A DNA stretch of 64,000 bases from positions 1 through 64,000 of the forward strand of contig JAFANP010000048.1 in NCBI GenBank assembly GCA_019232625.1, read 5' to 3'. Below the pieces are notes generated by a model. That model did not search any database. It was given only the letters and a program-made list of their open reading frames with translations, and was not told where the DNA came from. Positions 58,374-64,000 of the stretch are shown piece after piece. Positions within the stretch are counted from its first letter, which is position 1. Each line of letters starts with the position of its first letter. The translations under genes and the position numbers were made by a program. The stretch is from Alphaproteobacteria bacterium. Lineage in GTDB: Bacteria > Pseudomonadota > Alphaproteobacteria > Sphingomonadales > Sphingomonadaceae.

Positions 58374-60398
58374 ATGACACGTCTATTGCTACTTCTGGCG
58401 ATATTCGTCGCTTCGCCGGCGCTCGCCGCCGATCCGGTGACGGTCGCCTCGCCCGGCGGAACGCTGACCGTCGCCGTGGGGGTCAACGGCGAGGGGCGGC
58501 CGGAATATAGCGTCTCCCGGCTCGGCCGGCCGGTCATCCTTCCCTCCCGGCTCGGCTTCCTCCTGACCGACGCGCCCAAGCTGGAGCGCAATTTCGCGGT
58601 CGCCGCCTCCGCCCGCCGCAGCGTCGACGAGACGTGGGAGCAGCCTTGGGGGGAGCGCCGTTTCGTGCGCAACCGTTTCAACGAGCTGCGGGTCACCCTT
58701 GAGGAGAAGTCTGAGCTCAGGCGGCGGCTCGACCTGGTTTTCCGGGTCTATGACGATGGGGTCGGCTTCCGCTACGAATTCCCTCTGCGGGGCACCTCCG
58801 CCGGCGTCCGCATCGCCGAGGAGCTCACCGAGTTCGCCCTCGCCGAGCCCGCCACCGCCTGGTGGATCCCGGCCTTCCAGTGGAACCGGGAGGAATATCT
58901 CTACAACCGGACCCCCTTGTCCGAAGTCGGGATCGCCCAGACCCCGATGACGGTCCGCACCGAGAGCGGCCTCCACATCGCCTTCCACGAAGCGGCTCTC
59001 GTCGACTATTCCGGCATGAACCTCCAGAACGAGGGCCACGGCCGCTTCCGCGCCGTGCTCACCCCCTCCTCAGATGGCCCCAAGGTCAGCCGCACCGCCC
59101 CCTTCGCGACTCCGTGGCGGACCATGCAGATCGCGGACACCGCCGGAGGTCTCGTCACCAACAACCTGATCTTGAACCTCAATGAGCCCAGCCGGCTGCC
59201 CGACATCCGGCGCTGGTTCACGCCGTTCAAATATGTCGGCGTGTGGTGGGCGATGCACCTCGACAAGGAGACCTGGGGTCCCGGGCCGCGCCACGGAGCC
59301 ACCACCGCCAACGTCAAGCGCTACATCGATTTCGCCGCCGCCAACGGCTTTCGCGGAGTCCTCGTCGAGGGCTGGAACGAGGGCTGGAACGACGATTGGT
59401 TCGCCAACGGCCGCGACTTCAGCTTCACCAAGCCCTATCCCGATTTCGACATCGAGGCGCTCGCCCGCTACGCCCGCGCCAAGGGCGTCCACCTCATCGG
59501 CCACCACGAGACGGCGGGCAACATCGCGAATTACGAGGCGCAGCTCGGGCCCGCCCTCGACCTCTACAAGCGGCTCGGCATCGACGCGGTCAAGACCGGC
59601 TACGTCGCCGACATGGGGGGCATACAGGCGCTCGGCGCCGACGGCCGGATCCACTTCGAGTGGCACGAGGGGCAGGTCATGGCCCGCCACCACCTCAAGG
59701 TGGTCCAGGAGGCGGCGGCGCGGCACATCGCCGTCAACCCGCACGAGCCGATCAAGGACACCGGCCTCAGGCGGACCTGGCCCAATTGGGTCGCCCGCGA
59801 GGGGGCGCGCGGCATGGAGTTCAACGCCTGGGGCCAGCCGCCCAACCCGCCCGAGCACGAGACGAACCTCGTCTTCACCCGCATGCTTGCGGGGCCGATG
59901 GACTTCACCCCCGGCGTGCTCAGCCTCGAGGGGCGCGGCCAGCCGATCCAGTCCACCCAGGCCAAGCAGCTCGCCCTCTACGTCGTCATCTACTCGCCGA
60001 TCGTCATGGCCGCCGACCTCATCGAGAATTACGCGGCCAATCCGCGGCCCTTCCAGTTCATCAAGGACGTGCCGACGGACTGGGCCGAGACGCTCGTCCT
60101 CAACGGCGAGATCGGCGATTATGTCACCATCGCCCGAAAGGACCGCAACAGCGAGAATTGGTATCTCGGCGCCGTCACCGACGAGAATGGCCGCTCGCTG
60201 GCCGTCCCCCTCGCCTTCCTCACGGCCGGCAAGACCTACCGCGCCCAGATCTACCGCGACGGCCCGACCGCCGACTATCGCGGCCACGGCAAGGACATCG
60301 TCATCGAGGAGCGCCTCGTGACCGCCGCCGACGTGCTGACGCTCACGCTCGCGCCGGGCGGCGGGGAGGCGATCCGCTTCGTGGCGGGAGGCAGATGA
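58374..60398 (+). CDS. GH97 alpha-glucosidase, exported
   Basis: 674 residues. Signal peptide: RLLLLLAIFVASPALAADPV. The N-terminal beta-sandwich contains FVRNRFNELRVTLEEKSELR and VFRVYDDGVGFRYEFPLRG. The catalytic barrel contains YVGVWWAMHLDKETWGPGPR, LVEGWNEGWNDDW, VHLIGHHETAGNIANYEAQL, IAVNPHEPIKDTGLRRTWPN and ARGMEFNAWGQPPNPPEHET. Glu residues in HHET, PHEP and MEFN fit the calcium-dependent inverting SusB-type subgroup, rather than the retaining alpha-galactosidases. It releases glucose from non-reducing ends of maltodextrins in the periplasm. Divergent from the LacI gene over about 85 bases. Confidence 0.93.
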   Translation: MTRLLLLLAIFVASPALAADPVTVASPGGTLTVAVGVNGEGRPEYSVSRLGRPVILPSRLGFLLTDAPKLERNFAVAASARRSVDETWEQPWGERRFVRNRFNELRVTLEEKSELRRRLDLVFRVYDDGVGFRYEFPLRGTSAGVRIAEELTEFALAEPATAWWIPAFQWNREEYLYNRTPLSEVGIAQTPMTVRTESGLHIAFHEAALVDYSGMNLQNEGHGRFRAVLTPSSDGPKVSRTAPFATPWRTMQIADTAGGLVTNNLILNLNEPSRLPDIRRWFTPFKYVGVWWAMHLDKETWGPGPRHGATTANVKRYIDFAAANGFRGVLVEGWNEGWNDDWFANGRDFSFTKPYPDFDIEALARYARAKGVHLIGHHETAGNIANYEAQLGPALDLYKRLGIDAVKTGYVADMGGIQALGADGRIHFEWHEGQVMARHHLKVVQEAAARHIAVNPHEPIKDTGLRRTWPNWVAREGARGMEFNAWGQPPNPPEHETNLVFTRMLAGPMDFTPGVLSLEGRGQPIQSTQAKQLALYVVIYSPIVMAADLIENYAANPRPFQFIKDVPTDWAETLVLNGEIGDYVTIARKDRNSENWYLGAVTDENGRSLAVPLAFLTAGKTYRAQIYRDGPTADYRGHGKDIVIEERLVTAADVLTLTLAPGGGEAIRFVAGGR

Positions 60399-60461
60399 CG
60401 GCTCGTTCGAGTGCGGCGGAAGGGGTGGTGCGGTCTCTCGTGTGTCGGCTAAGGACCGCTC

Positions 60462-61919
60462 GTGCCGACTAGCCCCGCCACCACCCTCCTCCTCTTCGGC
60501 GCGACCGGGGACCTGGCGCAGCGCATGCTGCTCCCCTCGCTCTACGGCCTCGCCGCCGACGGCCTGCTGCCGCAGGACCTGCGGATCTTCGGGACGGCGC
60601 GCAGCCCATTGGACGAGGCGGGGTTCCGCGCCGCCGCCGCCGAGGCGCTCCACCGCCACATCGATGCCGAGCGCCTCTCCGCCGAGGCCGTGGACGCCTT
60701 TCTCCGCCGTCTCCACTACGTGGCGCTCGACGCCTCCGAGCCGGCCCAGTTCGCCCGCCTCGCCGACGCGGTCGGCGCCCACGGCGGGCTGGCCATCTTC
60801 CTCTCCACGGCGCCGTCGCTGTTCCGGGCGACGATCGAGGGTCTGCGCTCCGCCGGCCTGTCGGAAGGCGCCGTCCGCCTCGCGCTCGAGAAGCCGCTGG
60901 GAAGCGACCTCGCCTCCAGCCGGGAGATTAACGACGCTGTCGCCGCCGCCTTCCCGGAGGCGCGCACCTTCCGCATCGACCATTATCTCGGCAAGGAGAC
61001 GGTGCAGAACCTCCTCGCCCTGCGCTTCGGCAATTCCCTGTTCGAGCCGATGTGGAACGCGGCGGGCATCGACCATGTCCAGATCACCGTCTCCGAGACG
61101 GTCGGCCTCGAGGGGCGTGCCGGCTATTATGACGGCTCCGGCGCGCTGCGTGACATGGTCCAGAACCACATGCTGCAGCTCCTCGCCTTGGTGGCGATGG
61201 AGCCGCCGGCCCAGTTCGACGCCGGCGCGGTGCGGGACGAGAAGGTGAAGGTCTTCCGGTCGCTGCGGCCGATCGACCGCCGGAGCATCCTCGCCTCCAC
61301 GGTCACCGGACAGTACGGCCCCGGGGCCGTGGCCGGCGCGCCCGTCCCCGGCTACGCCGACGAGCTCGGCGCGCCCTCGCTTACCGAGACGTTTGTCGCC
61401 TTGAAGGCCCATGTCGACAATTGGCGCTGGAAAGGCGTTCCCTTCTACCTGCGCACCGGCAAGCGGCTGCCCGAGCGGCGCACCGAGATCTTCATTCAGT
61501 TCAAGGGCGTGCCGCATTCGATCTTCGCCTCGCGCGGCGCTACGGTGGAGCCGAACAAGCTCGTCATCGGCCTTCAGCCCGAGGAGAATATCCGGCTGCT
61601 GATGATGGCCAAGCAGCCGGGGCTCGACCGCGACGGCATCCGCCTGCGCGAGGTGCCGCTCGACCTCGGCCTCGCCAACGCCTTTGCCGACACGCGACGC
61701 CGCATCGCCTACGAGCGGCTGCTGCTCGACCTCGTCGAGGGCGATCCCACCCTCTTCGTGCGCCGCGACGAGGTGGAGGCGCAGTGGGAGTGGATCGACG
61801 CTATACGCGACGGCTGGGCGGCCAACAACGTCGTCCCGAAAGGCTATGCGGCGGGAACCTGGGGGCCCTCGGCGGCGATTGCCCTTACCGAGCGCGACGG
61901 CGTGAGCTGGCACGAATGA
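60462..61919 (+). CDS. zwf: Glucose-6-phosphate 1-dehydrogenase
   Basis: 485 residues from GTG 60462 with AAGGA upstream. Signatures: [20 protein letters not shown] (NAD(P) fold), [39 protein letters not shown] (active site), FLRTGK-type [20 protein letters not shown] and [20 protein letters not shown]. It oxidises glucose 6-phosphate to 6-phosphogluconolactone, the first committed step for the Entner-Doudoroff route. The phosphogluconolactonase gene (pgl) is not between zwf and edd as it is in many relatives. Overlaps the edd start (ATGA). Confidence 0.95.
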   Translation: MPTSPATTLLLFGATGDLAQRMLLPSLYGLAADGLLPQDLRIFGTARSPLDEAGFRAAAAEALHRHIDAERLSAEAVDAFLRRLHYVALDASEPAQFARLADAVGAHGGLAIFLSTAPSLFRATIEGLRSAGLSEGAVRLALEKPLGSDLASSREINDAVAAAFPEARTFRIDHYLGKETVQNLLALRFGNSLFEPMWNAAGIDHVQITVSETVGLEGRAGYYDGSGALRDMVQNHMLQLLALVAMEPPAQFDAGAVRDEKVKVFRSLRPIDRRSILASTVTGQYGPGAVAGAPVPGYADELGAPSLTETFVALKAHVDNWRWKGVPFYLRTGKRLPERRTEIFIQFKGVPHSIFASRGATVEPNKLVIGLQPEENIRLLMMAKQPGLDRDGIRLREVPLDLGLANAFADTRRRIAYERLLLDLVEGDPTLFVRRDEVEAQWEWIDAIRDGWAANNVVPKGYAAGTWGPSAAIALTERDGVSWHE

Positions 61920-63742
61920 CGATGGACCCGAGGATAGAAAAGGTGACCGCGCGGGTGGTCGAGCGGTCCCGCCCGACCCGCGAGCGCTACCTGGCGCTGA
62001 TCCAGGCGCAACGCGAGAACGGCATCGGCCGCGGCCGGATGAGCTGCGGCAATTTCGCCCACGGCTTCGCCGCGGCGGGGGAGGACAAGTCGGCGATCCG
62101 CGGCGGGCGCGCCGTCAACATCGGCATCGTCACCGCCTATAACGACATGCTCTCCGCCCACGCGCCCTACGGCCGCTATCCCGAGCAGATGAAGCTGTTC
62201 GCGCGCGAAGTGGGCGCGACGGCGCAGGTGGCGGGCGGGGTCCCGGCCATGTGCGACGGGGTCACCCAGGGCCAGGCGGGAATGGAGCTGTCCCTGTTCA
62301 GCCGCGACGCCATCGCCCTCTCGACCGCGATCGCGCTCAGCCACGGCATGTTCGAGGCCGCCGCCCTGCTCGGCATCTGCGACAAGATCGTGCCGGGACT
62401 GCTCATCGGAGCGCTGCGCTTCGGCCACCTGCCGACCATCCTCGTCCCCGGCGGGCCGATGCCGTCGGGCCTCGCCAACAAGGAGAAGCAGCGCGTCCGC
62501 CAGCTCTACGCCGAGGGCAAGGCGAGCCGCGCCGAGCTGCTCGAGGCGGAGGCGGCGAGCTATCACGGCGAAGGCACCTGCACCTTCTACGGCACCGCCA
62601 ATTCCAACCAGATGATGATGGAGGTGATGGGCCTCCACATGCCCGGCGCCGCGTTCGTCAATCCCGGCACCCGGCTGCGGCAGGCGCTGACCCGCGCGGC
62701 AGTGCACCGGCTCGCCGAGATCGGCTGGGACGGCGAGGACTATCGCCCGCTCGGCCGCTGCGTCGACGAGAAGGCGATCGTCAACGCCGCCGTCGGGCTG
62801 CTCGCCACCGGCGGCTCGACCAACCACGCCCTCCACCTCCCCGCCATCGCCCGGGCGGCCGGCATCGTCCTCGACTGGCAGGATCTGGACGCCTTGTCGG
62901 CGGCGGTGCCGCTGATCGCGCGCGTCTATCCCAACGGCGCGGGCGACGTGAACCACTTCCAGGCGGCGGGCGGCATCGGCTTCGTCATCCGCACCCTGCT
63001 CGACAGCGGGCTTCTCCACGGCGACATCCTCACCGTCGCCGGGGAGACGCTCGCCGAATATGCGAAGGAGCCGGTGTTGGACGGCGACGCCCTCGTCTGG
63101 AGGGACGGACCGGCCGCGCCGCTCGACGAGACCATGCTCCGCCCCGCCGCGGATCCGTTCCAGCCGGACGGCGGCATGCGCCTCGTCGAGGGCAATCTCG
63201 GGCGCGCGACGTTCAAGACCAGCGCGGTCGAGCCGTCGCGCTGGACGATCGAAGCGCCGGCGCGCCTCTTCTCCGACCAGGACGAGGTCCTCGCCGCCTT
63301 CAAGGCCGGGGAGCTGGCGCGGGACGTGGTCGTCGTCGTTCGCTTCCAGGGGCCGCGCGCCAACGGCATGCCGGAGCTGCACAAGCTCACGCCCGCGCTC
63401 GGCGTCCTGCAGGATCGCGGCCACCGAGTCGCCCTGGTCACAGACGGGCGCATGTCGGGCGCGTCGGGCAAGGTCCCGGCGGCGATCCACGTGACGCCCG
63501 AGGCGCTCGGCGGCGGCCCGCTCTCCAAGCTGCGCGACGGCGACATCGTCCGCCTCGCCGCAGAGACGGGACAGCTGGCGGCGCTGGTCGACGAGGCGGA
63601 ATGGGCCGCGCGCGAACCGGCTCCGGCCCCGCCGGCCGCGGCCGGGACGGGGCGCGAGCTGTTCGCCTTCATGCGCGACGGCGCCGACGGCGCCGAGGCC
63701 GGCGCCTCGGCGATGCTTCGGGCGATGGAGGCGGCGCTGTGA
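61916..63742 (+). CDS. edd: Phosphogluconate dehydratase
   Basis: 608 residues. Iron-sulfur-binding Cys residues are seen in [35 protein letters not shown] and [20 protein letters not shown]; other segments are [40 protein letters not shown] and [20 protein letters not shown]. The length and the SYHGEGTC signature separate it from dihydroxyacid dehydratase. It converts 6-phosphogluconate to KDPG. KDPG aldolase (eda) is presumably encoded just beyond the right edge or elsewhere. GTGA overlap with glk. Confidence 0.95.
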   Translation: MTMDPRIEKVTARVVERSRPTRERYLALIQAQRENGIGRGRMSCGNFAHGFAAAGEDKSAIRGGRAVNIGIVTAYNDMLSAHAPYGRYPEQMKLFAREVGATAQVAGGVPAMCDGVTQGQAGMELSLFSRDAIALSTAIALSHGMFEAAALLGICDKIVPGLLIGALRFGHLPTILVPGGPMPSGLANKEKQRVRQLYAEGKASRAELLEAEAASYHGEGTCTFYGTANSNQMMMEVMGLHMPGAAFVNPGTRLRQALTRAAVHRLAEIGWDGEDYRPLGRCVDEKAIVNAAVGLLATGGSTNHALHLPAIARAAGIVLDWQDLDALSAAVPLIARVYPNGAGDVNHFQAAGGIGFVIRTLLDSGLLHGDILTVAGETLAEYAKEPVLDGDALVWRDGPAAPLDETMLRPAADPFQPDGGMRLVEGNLGRATFKTSAVEPSRWTIEAPARLFSDQDEVLAAFKAGELARDVVVVVRFQGPRANGMPELHKLTPALGVLQDRGHRVALVTDGRMSGASGKVPAAIHVTPEALGGGPLSKLRDGDIVRLAAETGQLAALVDEAEWAAREPAPAPPAAAGTGRELFAFMRDGADGAEAGASAMLRAMEAAL

Positions 63743-64000
63743 GCGAGATCGTTGCGGTCGACATCGGCGGCACCCACGCCCGCTTCGCCATCGCTCAGGT
63801 CCATGCCGGCCGGGTCATGTCGCTGGGCGCGGAGACGGTGCTGAAGACGGCCGAGCATGCCAGCCTTCAGACCGCCTGGGAGGCGTTCGGGCACGCGATC
63901 GGCCGCCCCCTCCCCGCCGCCGCGGGCATCGCCGTCGCCGGGCCGGTGCAGGGCGACGTGCTCAAACTCACCAACAATCCGTGGGTGATCCGCCCCGCCT
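63739..64000 (+). CDS. glk: Glucokinase, C-terminus off the right edge
   Basis: 87 residues from GTG 63739. [18 protein letters not shown] is the ATP-binding phosphate-1 motif of Glk-type glucokinases, and [20 protein letters not shown] is the substrate-side segment (LTNNPWVI). It phosphorylates glucose released from maltodextrins to feed zwf and edd, with which it forms an operon. The remaining two-thirds of the protein is outside the window. Confidence 0.93.
   Translation, partial: MSEIVAVDIGGTHARFAIAQVHAGRVMSLGAETVLKTAEHASLQTAWEAFGHAIGRPLPAAAGIAVAGPVQGDVLKLTNNPWVIRPA

Noticed and set aside
1-64000. tRNA, rRNA, riboswitch, integrase, transposase or phage genes
   Set aside because: Both strands were read for cloverleaf-like structures, rRNA segments, and typical integrase or transposase motifs. 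Nothing convincing was found; the palindromic repeats have no associated mobility gene in the window.

Overview
The window is GC-rich (roughly 70 percent), densely packed chromosomal DNA from an alphaproteobacterium, most likely a sphingomonad (order Sphingomonadales). The evidence is a carbohydrate-type TonB-dependent receptor with linked tryptophan-halogenase-family genes, an Entner-Doudoroff operon, a De Ley-Doudoroff galactose pathway, and several families of dispersed palindromic repeats. No rRNA, tRNA, CRISPR array, phage or transposase gene was seen. Genes overlap by 4 bases (ATGA/GTGA) very often, and most convergent gene pairs are separated by 15 bases or fewer.

Region by region. (1) 1-4728: phenylacetyl-CoA catabolism (partial thiolase, PaaI, PaaG, PaaZ) with a glutaminyl cyclase coupled behind paaZ. 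(2) 4804-9659: a peroxiredoxin-like/2OG-Fe(II) oxygenase fusion, a formate/nitrite transporter, an acyl-CoA synthetase, an ArsR regulator with a frameshifted SRPBCC partner, and a small secreted protein. (3) 9735-14897: aromatic aminotransferase, fused E1 and E2 of a 2-oxo-acid dehydrogenase, and a divergent Lrp regulator. These may convert aromatic amino acids to aryl-acetyl-CoA for region 1. (4) 15178-19533: NHEJ island (DUF465, zinc ribbon, Ku, LigD, helix-hairpin-helix protein). (5) 19591-23404: membrane protein, two fatty-acid-desaturase-superfamily proteins, a Coq4-like protein and YqgE/AlgH. (6) 23707-29979: AraC regulator, AmtB, and a three-gene uracil-catabolism operon of the URC type (GTP cyclohydrolase II-like, DUF1688, uracil phosphoribosyltransferase), followed by a PhyH-family dioxygenase. 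(7) 29987-37653: galactose catabolism (mutarotase, galactonate dehydratase, a clan-A glycosidase, KDGal kinase, KDPGal aldolase, galactose dehydrogenase). (8) 37662-44294: a cell-envelope locus with a nucleotidyltransferase, two different CDP-alcohol phosphotransferases, two GT4 glycosyltransferases and a polysaccharide flippase. I consider it the best candidate for an undescribed pathway. (9) 44301-64000: a maltodextrin locus (two tryptophan-halogenase-family proteins, two secreted or periplasmic amylases, an MFS transporter, a TonB receptor, alpha-glucosidase, LacI regulator, GH97) running directly into zwf-edd-glk.

Three families of dispersed palindromes are superimposed on this map. R1 is a roughly 85-150 bp imperfect palindrome, R2 is a GC-rich CCTCCCC...GGGGAGG element, and R3 is a GGGGACGGTAAC...-type hairpin. 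R1 lies in frame inside the E2 linker and R2 lies in frame inside the LigD linker. R2 supplies the 5' end of one amylase reading frame. R3 supplies the stop codons of two convergent genes. The repeats have therefore been absorbed into coding sequences at several places.
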